From NCBI GenBank assembly GCA_019916065.1, contig CM034233.1, positions 24,253,936 to 24,317,935 of the forward strand: a stretch of DNA of 64,000 nt, given 5' to 3'. The first letter of the stretch is position 1; each line of letters opens with the position of its first letter. Below the pieces are notes generated by a model. The model searched no databases. It saw nothing but the letters and a program-made list of their open reading frames with translations, and had not been told where the DNA came from. Both the position numbers and the translations under genes were made by a program. Positions 43,764 to 54,700 of this stretch are shown one piece after another. Source of the stretch: Vitellaria paradoxa (lineage: Eukaryota; Streptophyta; Magnoliopsida; Ericales; Sapotaceae).

Positions 43764-46380
43764 ATATAATTAGCTATTTTTAACTTTTTTTTTTCATTTA
43801 TTCTTTGTGCTCAACCTTGGTTTCATGAGAGAGTTGTTTTATGCAGAGCAAAAGAAATATTAAATTAAAGAATTATCTTGGAAATAGAGTTTTGTGAATT
43901 TGTTAATTTTTTAATTATTCAAATTAAACCTAAATTTATCTCCCATCTGACCAAATCATCATCATCATCAATATTCAATTGGCAATCTTTCACAATTATT
44001 TTTAATTTTATTTTGGCAAGAAAAAAGGGGAATTTTTTTTTCAAACTATTTCATAATATTTTATGCAAACTACTTCCTATTTTTGTTTTATTTATTTATT
44101 TATTTTTTAAAGTAGTTCAAATGAATCTAAAGATATGAGGAAAGGGAACATATGCCTCCAGAAAGGAGTGCATACCCATGAATATCCGGGCTATGCTTAT
44201 ACTTTTATTCTGTTACATTGGACACAGAAGCTTCAAATCTTTAAAATTAAACTTTAAATTTGTCAAAGTGTTTTTTCTCTTTTGGTTTTTCAAACATAGG
44301 CCAGCTCGGATGGATCCAGCTACAGGAAGCAGCATCCGGTCCATGAGAGCTACCTGTCTTGCTCCATTTCACACATATATTTATATTTATTATATTAATG
44401 CTTTTTCAAATATCATGTTGCCAATTATTAATTATGTATACTAGACCGCACATGAGATGTGTATATATATATATTTCCACAAATATACATATACATGCGA
44501 TGTATAGTTCCAGAGACAGTGGGGAGATTATTATGGTGCTTGAAAATTTGAAATTCACTGAAAAATACAGAAATTTTTTAAAAATTATTTATTTTTATTT
44601 TACTAAACAAATTACGAATTCATAATTTTATTATTTTTTGTCACTCCAAAAGTTTCTGGTATCATATTATATTATTTTTTAAGCATGTACATAAACACTC
44701 ACGTATGCATGACAAGTATATATTTTTCATTACAAGTCAAAGAAAAGCATATATATATATATATATATATATATGTATAGAGAGAAAGAGAGAGAGAGAG
44801 AGAGGGGGAGAGAGGGAGAAGAATCGCACAATGACTGAACCAAAAAATCAATCAATTTTGAGGATGTTTTGACCACAATGCGCATGATCTACCATTCATC
44901 GATCTATTCAAAGTTAGGAAAATTTACTTTAAAAACTTCAGATCTGCGGTTTGGATGCTTTAGAGAGAGAGTAAAAGCATGAAAGATTTGGACCTAAGGA
45001 TTTGAGATATTTCTCTAATAGGGAAAACTATTATCCCTTTTTATTTTTTTTCTCCGTGAATACTGAAAACTCTCTGCCTTCTAGGGTTGTGAAGGAAAAT
45101 TGTCCTTTTCAAAAGTATTTATTCCCCCAATTTTTATACTTTTTTTATTCTCAATCTTATCTTTATATGAGGAATGTACATTCATGTAATTGACCTCTAG
45201 TGCTCCACCGCCTTTAATAATAATAATAATAATGTAATTGAGATCTGCCAAATAAAATTACTAGCTGCCTTAATTTGTTTTTAGATTTTGCTCAAAATAC
45301 TTAGAGTGCATTTGGCAATCATATATATATATATATATATATAATTATTCAACTTTTTAAGTACTCAATTTTTTTACTTTTTTTAAAATAACTATATTTA
45401 CTTTCTTATATTTTTAATTTCTTTAAATCATAAAGGATAAAAATGTTAAATTAATAAAAGCCAAAAATATTAGCTACTAAATAGTTAACTTTTTATTTAA
45501 AATTTTTAAATGCAAAATAGTACTAATTTTTTAGTGACTAATTAAAAAATAATAATTTTTTTACTTTCCAAAATTAACCTTACTGAATTGGTCGTGGTAT
45601 GGTTATAAGTGTTGGGCAAAAAAGGTAGGTCGTTAGGCCTAAGTTCAAATTTGGACAAAAGATTTATGCTCGGCAAATCATGACTTTTAATGGTGTTTGA
45701 TTTGTCAAAGAAAAAAAATGAAAATTTGGTGTAAATACGACATGAAATAAATTTACCCGAAGAAAGTTAATAAAAATATAATTTTTTATATGTTTTTTGG
45801 ATCCAAACCCCTCTTTAATTAGTCTTCTAGTTCCTTTCAGTTGCTGGTTGGTGGATGGAGTCAAACATTTACTAGTATCTTGGGGGAATTTGCCGACTAG
45901 AATGAGTCCAAAGGGCCCAACATTAGGTAGGCTCTTCACGTTATAAAAATAAAAAATTAATAAGATGCGTGTATATTATTTGATATTGCTTGTATTAAAA
46001 GAGTTCGTGAAATAATTAACCTTAGTAATGTCAATTCCCTAATTACTACTGTGAGGCGAAGAAATATCTTCCCGAGCATGATAGTGCATCTCCGACCACA
46101 ATATAGCCTTCTAACTAGAAAATGGTATATTCTAGTTAAATTGGAACTAAATAATTTGATAGTTACATTATATAATTACTTCACTTACTTTACTTCACTT
46201 ACTATACTTAAGTGCAGCTGGAGAAAAGATCTGCAAAATATATGCAACAAATTCATTTCCATATGGCTCCCAAAACTTACATCATGTGACATTTAATGTT
46301 AGCCACTTACCTTCACTTTAAGTCATATTAAAATAAAGCAATAGTCAAATCAACAAAAACTATGTCACATACTCCATTTA
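43764..46380. other. Spacer with microsatellites and a possible SINE remnant
   Basis: No gene seen. (AT)n runs lie at 44747-44774 and 45322-45343, with (GA)n at 44783-44820 and (AAT)n at 45218-45234. At 44305-44365 a GC-richer stretch follows CAAACATAG (possible acceptor) but leads to no recognisable exon. At 45585-45665 GGTATGGTTATAAGTG and AAGTTCAAATTTGG resemble a decayed A-box and B-box of a SINE. Confidence 0.4.
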
Positions 46381-46392
46381 TAAATACTAAAA

Positions 46393-46560
46393 ATGAAGAT
46401 AATGTATAGGTCTTTTGGCTCTCTTCTCTCTACTTGCATGAGCTTATTATCTATAAGGTTTACTGACTTAAGTATCGGAGTGTCTTTGGTTGGGGACCAA
46501 CTCCGATCGCTTTATTTTACCCTTTTTTTACATGCAGGTCGCCGTCGGGAGGGGATCTCC
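46393..46560 (+). other. LTR-tail-like sequence, copy 1
   Basis: TGACTTAAGTATCGGAGTGT, TTTGGTTGGGGACCAACTCC, a T-rich stretch, then CATGCAGGTCGCC. The same phrase order (TGACTT..ATCG.AG.G, GGTTGGGaACC, T-rich, TGCAGG) is common near the end of some plant LTRs and recurs at 51545-51715 in the same orientation. I see no second LTR or primer-binding site attached. Confidence 0.35.
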
Positions 46561-46782
46561 ATGAACAAGGGAGAGAGGGGGTCTACAGAGAAAGAAAGTC
46601 AAAAATTTTCCCGCACAACTACTTACTAATACCCTCCAATATTACCAAAATGAAATTTCATTTACTCAACCAGATGCTTATCACAAATTATCACCCTTCC
46701 GATCACATTTTATTCTCATATTTTCTATTTTTCATAGTCATTTCATCCTTTTCAAATCTCGTTTAATTTATATAGTCACCCT

Positions 46783-47158
46783 TAGGAATGGCAATTTCAA
46801 CCAGTCTCCACAACTACTCGTTTGACTCCGAATCGATAACTGTGGTTGTTTTTAAATTTTACGGGTAATGAGGCGGGTTAGGGTATAAAAATAAAATAAC
46901 TATAGGGTACCCGTACGGGGATGGTAAGTGTAGTGTGCCCGATGGGTATTATCCGAATCTGTCCTAATTACCCTAATTATAAGATACTCGACAGGTATTA
47001 CTCGATAACCGCCCAAATTACCTACAACACTTATCCATTTATTGGGTACCAGTGAGTATTACCTGATTACTGATCTAAATTATTTGATTATCAACCTAAA
47101 TTATCGAATACACCAACTTTATGCAAATAATACCATTAATTTAGATACTAAATTATAC

Positions 47159-47205
<47 letters not shown>

Positions 47206-47719
47206 GTTCAAAGAACGGAGTCCATTTAATTAATATCAAATAATTCAAGATTCTAATACCAAATAATTTATTTTAGATTTAGGATTTAGTTTTTGATGTA
47301 ACGAATGAACACATTTTTTTTTTACTTAATTATGATAGAGGTGTAAGATAAGATCAAATATAAGATTTGTTTTTAAATTTTATTTTTATACAAGTAATAT
47401 AATAAATTTTACTAAGTAAAAAATATTTAAACACTTTTATTAAAAGATAATTTTTTTAGTATATTAAGATATAAAATTACTTATAAAGTTGTTGTATTCA
47501 AAAATTTTTTAATCCTTATTATTGTTTAACCACCTCATATTTAAAGGCCATGGGTTCTCGATTACTCGATGGGTATCTAATTATCTGATAGATTAGAAGA
47601 TGGTAACCAGTTTAAAATAGCCGTCATGTACTCCCTTAGTTGGGGTATTCTTTTACCCAATAGATTTGGAGATGGTATAGATAATACCTGACCCCAATTC
47701 AATCCGTTGTCATCCTTTA
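46783..47719. mobile_element. Possible hAT-like non-autonomous element
   Basis: The left end TAGGAATGGCAATTTCAACC and the reversed right end TAAAGGATGACAACGGATTG are imperfect inverted repeats of the 'GGGATGGCAA' class found on plant hAT MITEs. The flanks read TCACCCTTA and TCACCTTA, one base apart in length. Inside are repeated GGGTA-TTA-CCGA-type strings and an (AT)n run at 47170-47201. Non-coding. Confidence 0.45.
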
Positions 47720-48122
47720 TCACCTTAACATGTAGGAGAAAAATGAAAGTCTACATAATAATTTATTAGAGTAGACCAAAGGATGGAAAGTGTAATTACA
47801 AAAATCACTAGAGATACGCGCTATTACTATGAGCACAAATACAAATGGATAAGAATGTGCTTAGCACTTGTTCAATGAACTAGTGAGTATATCAACTAGG
47901 TCCCACCATTAAATATAGGTGAGTTAGTGTGATTCTAATTGTAAATGCGAAATAACGATAAATAAATTGAATTTATTACTTTATAGTTAGCCCCGTTAAT
48001 TCAATACTTAACAAAGTGGAAGACATATGTGACATCTGGATATTTCTTAAGGTTTTATGTTGCCCACTATACTTATTTCTCTCACGCGTATTCAATGCTG
48101 AGTAGAAGGTATTGAAGTAAAG

Positions 48123-48399
48123 TGAACCCACTTCTTGGTGTTTGGATGGCAAGAAAATAAAAGAAAATAACAAGGTTTGAATTAAATTTAAGAGCAATCC
48201 AAAACTCTCCCAAATGAGAAATTAATCTCAAATTGAAAATTTTTTTTCATAATATTTTCTCTTACATAACCTTCTATTTATAGGCTTCATTATACCTATT
48301 AACTAATTAATTAATCTAACTATGATTAACTCATCAAACTAATTTGTAACTAACTAACTAACTATTATTAGCTAATCTAACTAGTTTGGTCGTATAACA
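48123..48399 (-). repeat. 3' LTR of the three-LTR element (277 bp)
   Basis: Aligned with 51117-51408: shared CTTCTTGGTGTTTGGATGG, AATGAGAAATTAATCTCAAA, CTTCTATTTATAG and TGTAACTAACTAACTA blocks. Its promoter TATA on the sense strand is CTATAAATAGAAGG. Many mismatches to the other outer LTR indicate an old insertion. Confidence 0.75.
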
Positions 48400-48400
48400 A

Positions 48401-48416
48401 TTTCCACCCCCTTTAA
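48401..48416 (-). other. Polypurine tract
   Basis: On the minus strand AAAGGGGGTGGAAAT lies directly before the 3' LTR terminus TGTTATACG, as expected for second-strand priming. Confidence 0.65.
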
Positions 48417-48636
48417 AATCCATCTTGTCCTGAAGGTGGAGATAAATAATTTTTTTAGTATTTATTATTATTATTTTTATTTTTTTCAGGACCCGTTTGG
48501 TAGACAAAAAGTGAAGGAAAAAGTACAGTAAAAATGGAAAGATGTGACATAAAGGTGATAGGTGAAAAATTTTGATTGGAAGAAAGTACGAAAATTAGTT
48601 AAAGTTTGTTAAAGCAACTAACCAAATGATTCCACC

Positions 48637-49091
48637 TTGCCCTCAATGTACCAAAGCAACCTCGTCGGTACCTTTCTTTATTTGGAACAAATTGCTGTCT
48701 TCTCGATTCTTATGCGACTTTTACGCTGCGATTTTTTATCCAACACTAGCGCCGTCACCAGTTTTATACCGGAAGAAGCCCTTGCGGTGTTCTCGATAGT
48801 GTACTTGGTATCCTTGTCAATGTCAACGATGGCGCGACTCTAGGCTACGAGATCGAGGAGAGACCTGTGGTGCTTGTTCAAGTGGAGCTTGATGATGACA
48901 TCTAACTTAGTCTTGGTGGCCATGGCTAAACTTTTCTTCACTTCTAACATAGATAATATAGAGTAAAAATAAGGGTATTGTGTTCCAGCGAAGCCCCTGA
49001 AGACAGCGTTTCTAATATCTCCACATATGAAAGTGGTTGATAGCACCGCCAAGAGTAGTCCACCTGGATCCCACAACTTTGGCCTAGACAA
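48637..49091 (-). other. Unrecognised coding-like cargo in internal region 2
   Basis: The minus strand encodes PKLWDPGGLLLAVLSTTFIC, then MATKTKLDVIIKLHLNKHHR, a stop at 48840, then SRAIVDIDKDTKYTIENTAR and KKGTDEVALVH. Composition is richer in GC than the LTRs. No gag or pol motif is visible and I do not recognise a host family. Confidence 0.3.
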
Positions 49092-49379
49092 TTTGTTCCT
49101 AATCGGTAGAGGTAGAGCATATGATCAGTTATGGAAAGCTTTCTCAGTCTTGAAGTCTTATAGTTTCTCGACAAAAATCACCTGCTACTTGCCTTCTCTG
49201 TTCTGGATTTTGCTGGTGAGAGTTATCAATTGTATTTTTATGTTTTGTATTTTTGTGTTCTTAAACCTTTTCAATTTGGTCATTTCAAACACTTTAGATT
49301 GGGTCACTAGAAGCAAACCATCTTTTAGTTTTCTTTAATTTTTTTAATTTCCAATCCCAATGTTGATACTGTCTGGCAT

Positions 49380-49574
49380 TTAAGATCGAGAATCTCTAAT
49401 TGCTTGATCATTTTCTTGAATTCTCTTAATTGCTTTTGTGTTACATTGAACATGTTGAATTAAGACATCTAGTCTATCACTCACAACTTCTATCATTTTC
49501 ATCAATTGTTTGAATTTGAATTGATTTCTTGATTTTGTTACATTTGTATATCTCTTTCTCCCATATTGGATCAA
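49380..49574 (-). CDS. gag-like leader fragment after primer-binding site 2
   Basis: It encodes LMKMIEVVSDRLDVLIQHVQ and CNTKAIKRIQENDQAI, a helical, coiled-coil-like segment of the sort found at the start of gypsy gag. The same reading (LMXMMEAMSDRLDVLVQHIQ, NTEAIKRVQEKD) follows the other primer-binding site at about 50940-51060 with one stop, so both internal regions begin with the same gag-like leader. Confidence 0.4.
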   Translation of the reverse strand: MIQYGRKRYTNVTKSRNQFKFKQLMKMIEVVSDRLDVLIQHVQCNTKAIKRIQENDQAIRDSRS

Positions 49575-49575
49575 G

Positions 49576-49589
49576 CTGCTCTAATACCA
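49576..49589 (-). other. Primer-binding site 2
   Basis: Reverse complement TGGTATTAGAGCAG, one base off the plant initiator-tRNA-Met complement TGGTATCAGAGC. It lies 7 nt inside the middle LTR. Confidence 0.75.
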
Positions 49590-49596
49590 ATTAAAG

Positions 49597-49858
49597 TGCA
49601 CACCCTTCTTTGATTGACAATAAAGAAAATAAAAGAGAAATAGAAAGTGAAATGGGTTTGATTCGAGAGCTAACCCTTCTCTTCTAATTGAGAATTTAAT
49701 CCCAAAATCAATAATCTTTTTCGTTTCCTTTTTTCCTTTTAATATATCCTTATTTATAGACTAATACAACAACTAAAGTAACTAACTAATTTGATACAAA
49801 TTATAACTAACTAACTAACTAATTTTATACCCTAATTAACTAATTTGGGTCTATAACA
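49597..49858 (-). repeat. Middle LTR (262 bp), divergent subfamily
   Basis: It starts TGTTATAGACCC on the minus strand and ends GTGCA. It shares the general layout with the outer LTRs (TAACTAACTAACTA, TATTTATAGACT) but is clearly more diverged from both than they are from each other. It has a primer-binding site on its downstream side and a purine-rich tract (AAGGGTATAGGAGT) on its upstream side, so it functions as an end of both internal regions. Confidence 0.7.
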
Positions 49859-50422
49859 ACTCCTATACCCTTAAAAATTAACCATGTCCTCAAGGTCAAA
49901 ATACAATTGTTATGGTGTTGTAATGTAAGAATTTTTTTATACCAGAAAAAATTATTTTGGACTTGTTTATTCATATAGGCCAATACTAACCCAAGTAGCC
50001 TATTCAGAACCAACCCGTCCACCCAACTGTGATGACCCAACCATTAAGTTTCACCCAATGTAATATAGCTTCTTCTAGAAGTTTTTAGCTATCCCTCAGT
50101 CTTCGTTCTTAGTTAGCGAATGTTGGATTGCCGATCGAGTTGGTTATTGATCCACCGGTGGGAGGTAAAGAGCATGTTGGCAATGGGATGCGAGGAGGAC
50201 GTTGGTGATGACGAAGACCTGATTGGAGTCATTGAGTACTTGGGTGAAGATTGCAAACTTTCTGAAGCCTTTAAAGTTTTGTCTTGTAAGAGGTTTGCCA
50301 TAATTCCTTACAATCTTCGACCTTGTTTTTGCTTGTGTTTGCCTCTATTTCTTTACTTTTTTTTTTCAATTATACAAGGCTGCCTCCTGTAGCAAAACCA
50401 TAGCTTTAGTGATTATCCTAGA

Positions 50423-50845
50423 CTAACCAAGACCACCAAGAACCCCAAAGAAGAGTTCAGAGACATACCCCCACAATATTCCTTCGTTGACGTTGGTGTA
50501 GCACGAGCCATTGAATCTGCTTACTTGGATTGTGTCCTCCATCGACCTCATGACGAGGCCTCCGTCGGCTATCACTTGGCTGTTGATTGAGTAGCTGTTG
50601 CCCTTAGCCACTATTGTCAAGTTGGATGACCGCGACGTTGCTTTGACTACCAGGGCTGTGCCATCGACACCTGTAAGTTTGAAGAAGGCCAAAGAGTTTA
50701 CAATTTTTAATCTATCGAAATCTTTACTGGCTATTTCATCAATACTTCCTTGAAGCTCGAGAACTTTGCAAAGGCTAGCATTGTCATTGTTGTTGTCGGC
50801 TAACCCTGAAGATAGGCTTTTTTTGTCACTGGCGAACACTCCCAC
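50423..50845 (-). CDS. Unrecognised 140-aa reading frame in internal region 1
   Basis: It opens MGVFASDKKSLSSGLADNNN, then LCKVLELQGSIDEIASKDFD, LTGVDGTALVVKATSRSSNL, TIVAKGNSYSINSQVIADGG and ends ILWGYVSELFFGVLGGLG. Codon use and GC content look like a real gene rather than AT-rich noise. It shows no gag, protease or pol motif. It could be host sequence transduced by the element. Function unknown. Confidence 0.35.
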   Translation of the reverse strand: MGVFASDKKSLSSGLADNNNDNASLCKVLELQGSIDEIASKDFDRLKIVNSLAFFKLTGVDGTALVVKATSRSSNLTIVAKGNSYSINSQVIADGGLVMRSMEDTIQVSRFNGSCYTNVNEGILWGYVSELFFGVLGGLG

Positions 50846-51095
50846 TGTAATTCTTATTCTTGCCTTCTTTAATTTTCTTGATTTTTGTTGATGATTTCTG
50901 GCATTTGAGGTTGAGAATTCCCAATTCCCTAATCCTTTTCTTGAACTCTCTTAATTGCTTCTGTGTTGAATTGAATATGTTGAACTAAGACATCTAGTCT
51001 ATCACTCATAGCTTCCATCATCTACATCAGTTGTTTGAATTGTGAATGAATTTCTTGATTTTGCAGCATTTCTATATCTTTTTTATTGGATCAAA

Positions 51096-51109
51096 CTGTT
51101 CTGATACCA
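51096..51109 (-). other. Primer-binding site 1
   Basis: Reverse complement TGGTATCAGAACAG, matching the initiator-tRNA-Met complement except for one base, 7 nt inside the 5' LTR. Confidence 0.8.
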
Positions 51110-51116
51110 ATTAAGG

Positions 51117-51408
51117 TGAATCTACTTCTTGGTGTTTGGATGGTAAGAAAATGAAAGAAAGTACAAGAAAATAAAATAGTTTGGATTAAATTTGAGAGCA
51201 ATCTAAAACTCTCCTAAATGAGAAATTAATCTCAAACTGAAAATTCTTCTTCATAATATTTTCTCTCACAATACCTTCTATTTATAGATTTCATTATACA
51301 TATTAACTAACTAACTAATCTAAATATGATTAGCTCATCAAACTAATTTGTAACTAACTAACTAATCTAACTGTTATTAGCTAATCTAACTAATTTGGTC
51401 ACATAACA
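51117..51408 (-). repeat. 5' LTR of the three-LTR element (292 bp)
   Basis: It starts TGTTATGTGACCAAATTAG on the minus strand and ends AGTAGATTCA; pair of 48123-48399. Confidence 0.75.
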
Positions 51409-51544
51409 CAAAGACTGAATGAAAAGCATTTAAAACAAAGTAAACCGTCATGTACTTTGGTATATATATACAATATACAAAATAATTACATTTCAATTAT
51501 TTTTACATTTATTTATTCATTTTATCTTACTATAAATATAACAC

Positions 51545-51715
51545 TTAGTACTACAATTCAGGTACATTCACTATTGTCAACTGTACTCTCTATTATTTAT
51601 ATTACAATTCTCTCAAGCCTCATCTGACTTTATTATCGAAGGGATTTTGGTTGGGAACCCTCCATGACATTTTTTCCTCTCACTTTTCTTACTCTGCAGG
51701 CTTGATCCACATTCG
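51545..51715 (+). other. LTR-tail-like sequence, copy 2
   Basis: CTGACTTTATTATCGAAGGG, TTTTGGTTGGGAACCCTCC, then a T-rich stretch and CTCTGCAGGCTTGATCC. Same phrase order and orientation as 46393-46560. Confidence 0.35.
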
Positions 51716-51720
51716 TTCAG

Positions 51721-54700
51721 TTGATGTCGTGACAACGCACATTAGTATTTTTATTGCTGCATAAAGAGGTTATGGTCATTTATTATTATATATGTTCATA
51801 ATACTTTCCATTGGAAGACCATATGAAAAAGAATATGCCTTGTTATAACCTTGCTAAAGAAGATCATATGGTACAAAAATTTAACCAAGGAAAAAAAGTA
51901 CCATATTCTTTTGTAATTAAGTTTATCAAAATCTCAACTTGATTATTATGCCAAATAAAATTTGGATAATTGCTCCATTTTTAGCATGAAAGATCCTTCA
52001 ACTGACACATTCCAATATTATGTACTAGTCTTTCAAATGTTGTACTTAATAGTGTTTTACTAAAAAAGTTTGTTAAATTTTCACTTGAATGTATTTGTTT
52101 AACATCAACATCTGTGCTCTTTTAGAGCTCATAAAAATAATGGGTCTGGTGGATCAATTCGAATTCAGAACTATTAATCATTGAATCTAATGGATCTAAT
52201 TTAGTCAAATTACAGATTAAATTTGTCAGAGTTGGTCTAATTTTAGTGGATCAGATTCGGATCGAATCTGGATTAAATCCGACTCAGTAACAGGTCTAAT
52301 CACATCAATAAAATATTATGATATAAAATTACAAACATATGTGAATTTTAAATGTTAGAGTCTTATGTATTAAATTGCTATATATTTTGTGTATACATTC
52401 AAGTAGGTAGGTACATATATAATAGAGTAAATTACACTTTATACTTTTGAATTTTTTTTGGTTAAATTTTACTTTAAGATTTGACTTTTATTATAATAAT
52501 TACGGGTCTAAAATTTAGTTTTTATATAATGCTAATAGTTTATAATTTTCACTAACAAGTTACCAATTAAATATATTACTATCATTTAAATATATGACCA
52601 TTTAACAGAAGGTTTTCCAATAGAAAATCAGCATTGTATTAATTTAAAATTTGAATTATTTAATTGTTACAATTATTGTTAAAATTCTAAAATGCAATTT
52701 GATTAATAAGAAAAAAAACTCAAAATTAAAAACCGTATGTTATCTTTTATATCCAGCCAAGTTGATTTTGTAAGGAAGCTCGTCTTTGTTTGTTTCATTT
52801 GAAGGCATGGGTCGGATCCTGCAGCGGATGCTGTCGCCAATGTGATACTGGAGATCCAATGGGAGACCTATATCACGCACACACACACACACACAAACAC
52901 ATGGTATGGACCATATGATCTCTTTAACATCAAATAAAAGTATGGATATGTGCAGACGTCCCCACCAAAGACATGTTCCATTTGTTGTTAGCTTTTCCTT
53001 TCAAAAGTTCCACGTTTGCTAAACCATTCCATTGGTCGAGATTGTATGTATTGTGAGGTAGAATATCCCTTCCCCTATGCACGTGCCGATCACCCTACTC
53101 CCATTTGCATTTTAGACTTCTTACTCTACTTGACCCGACCCAAAATTTATGTAGTCCCGTTTGGAAGTCACAATTTTTGGTAATTTTTTGATAATTTTTT
53201 TACAACTTTTAGTAAGTAAAACTTTGAGATTTTGATAAAATAAATAGAAATTTTTACTAATTTTTGATAAATTTTAAGTGTTTGATAATTTTTTTATTTT
53301 AACTTTCGACAAAATTTGGTAAAAATTTTAATAAATTTTAAGCTGAATAAAAGTAAAAAAATTATTATACCTTCGCCACGTAAGCAAAAATTAGTATGTT
53401 AGTAACTTGTCATGTAACTAAAATAGTAAAAGTAATTTTTAATATATTTACTAATTCTACTCCTCCGAAGGGGGCCGTATTAATCGCTTCACATGCCTTT
53501 TGACCCCTTTTCCATCCGGTGGAGTATGGTCCATCAACTTGTTAACAAAGAGCTAATGAAACTGGGACTCTGGATTTTGAAAGGTATAGACCGATTCAGA
53601 TTCGGCCTCATCGTTTTCTAAGTCAGGTAGAGCACATGAATTTATTTCAAGTTTTGTATTGTTTTATACTTACATCTTCAAATGAATGAAAAATAAACCC
53701 AATTGAATTAGGTACAACAAAATTATATGGGAAAATTGCACTATGCATTCAAAATAAGAAAAAAAAAAAACTAATTTGGTGTCTTTTATATCTTAGCAAT
53801 ATATATGACATAATTCAGGTTGATAACAAGACAGACATGGGGTAAAGGTCTTTTCTTTAATCCCACCTGAAAATAGAATTTCTCCACCTTTTCCTATTCT
53901 GTGATTGGTACCTTGTTAGAGCCATGTTCAACTTATTATAATTAATAATATTTTATTATTTTATTTTTAAAAATGAGACAATAAACTAACTATTAATAAA
54001 ACAATAAATAATAAATAAAAAATATTAATACGTAAATTAAAAAAATTGTAAAAAAAAAACATTTTAACATTAACATTTTAATTTCTCTATATATGAAGTG
54101 AGATTAGTAAAAATATTTTTATAATTATGTGAGAAATTAATTTAGCCTTCGATAGGGATGTCAATAAGGTAGGTATGGAGTGAATATCATTTTACCATCT
54201 TCGTCCTCGTTTAGAAAATCAACCCCCATCGTCGTTCCTGTTAGGGTTGAAAGAATTTTTTTTATTATCGTCTCGGCTTATCCGCCGATTGTCCGTCCGC
54301 GTATCCACTCTCCGTTTAAAAATAAAAATTATTTATTAAATTAAAATAATATTATAAAATATATTATAATAAAAATAAATATTATATATATTTTAAATAA
54401 CATATGTTATATAATATTATTAAAAATAAAGAATGCACATATTTTAGATTAAATATATTATATATAAAAAGTCTTACTAATTGAGGTAACCTTGTGTTAT
54501 ATTAACATAAATTATTATATAAATATAATTAATATATGGATAAGTATACAAATGAGTATGAGACGGAGTTGGAACTGCTATTTTTTAAGACCAATAAGCA
54601 TGGATCGTGGATGTTTATTGCGACACCCGTTTTGATTCATGTTCAGAGATTATGTTAAGTTTCTACCTTTATTTAGTTTCCATTCTGACTAAGAATATTT

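Larger units (their letters stand above)
48123..51408 (-). mobile_element. Ty3/gypsy-like LTR element, non-autonomous, three LTRs
   Basis: Read on the minus strand: LTR (51408-51117), primer-binding site, internal region 1, second LTR (49858-49597), second primer-binding site, internal region 2, polypurine tract, LTR (48399-48123). The outer LTRs start TGTTATRYGACC and end near TTCA. Flanking 5-mers TAAAG (48118-48122) and CAAAG (51409-51413) differ at one base. Just before the polypurine tract the translation LQDKMDFKGGGN resembles the extreme C-terminus of gypsy polyproteins (pattern LEDK..FKG.GN), which is my basis for the superfamily; the second internal region boundary reads DLEDMVNF similarly. 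There is no protease, reverse transcriptase or integrase, so it is a LARD/TRIM-like passenger element. Confidence 0.75.

Noticed and set aside
44299..44365. Exon-like GC-richer stretch after a CAAACATAG acceptor
   Set aside because: The translation (RPARMDPATGSSIRSMR) matches nothing I know and no partner exon or donor is evident.
52427..52728. Fourth MULE MITE or Pack-MULE end
   Set aside because: GAGTAAATTACACTTTATAC resembles the MULE termini, but the right end cannot be fixed and there is no target duplication.
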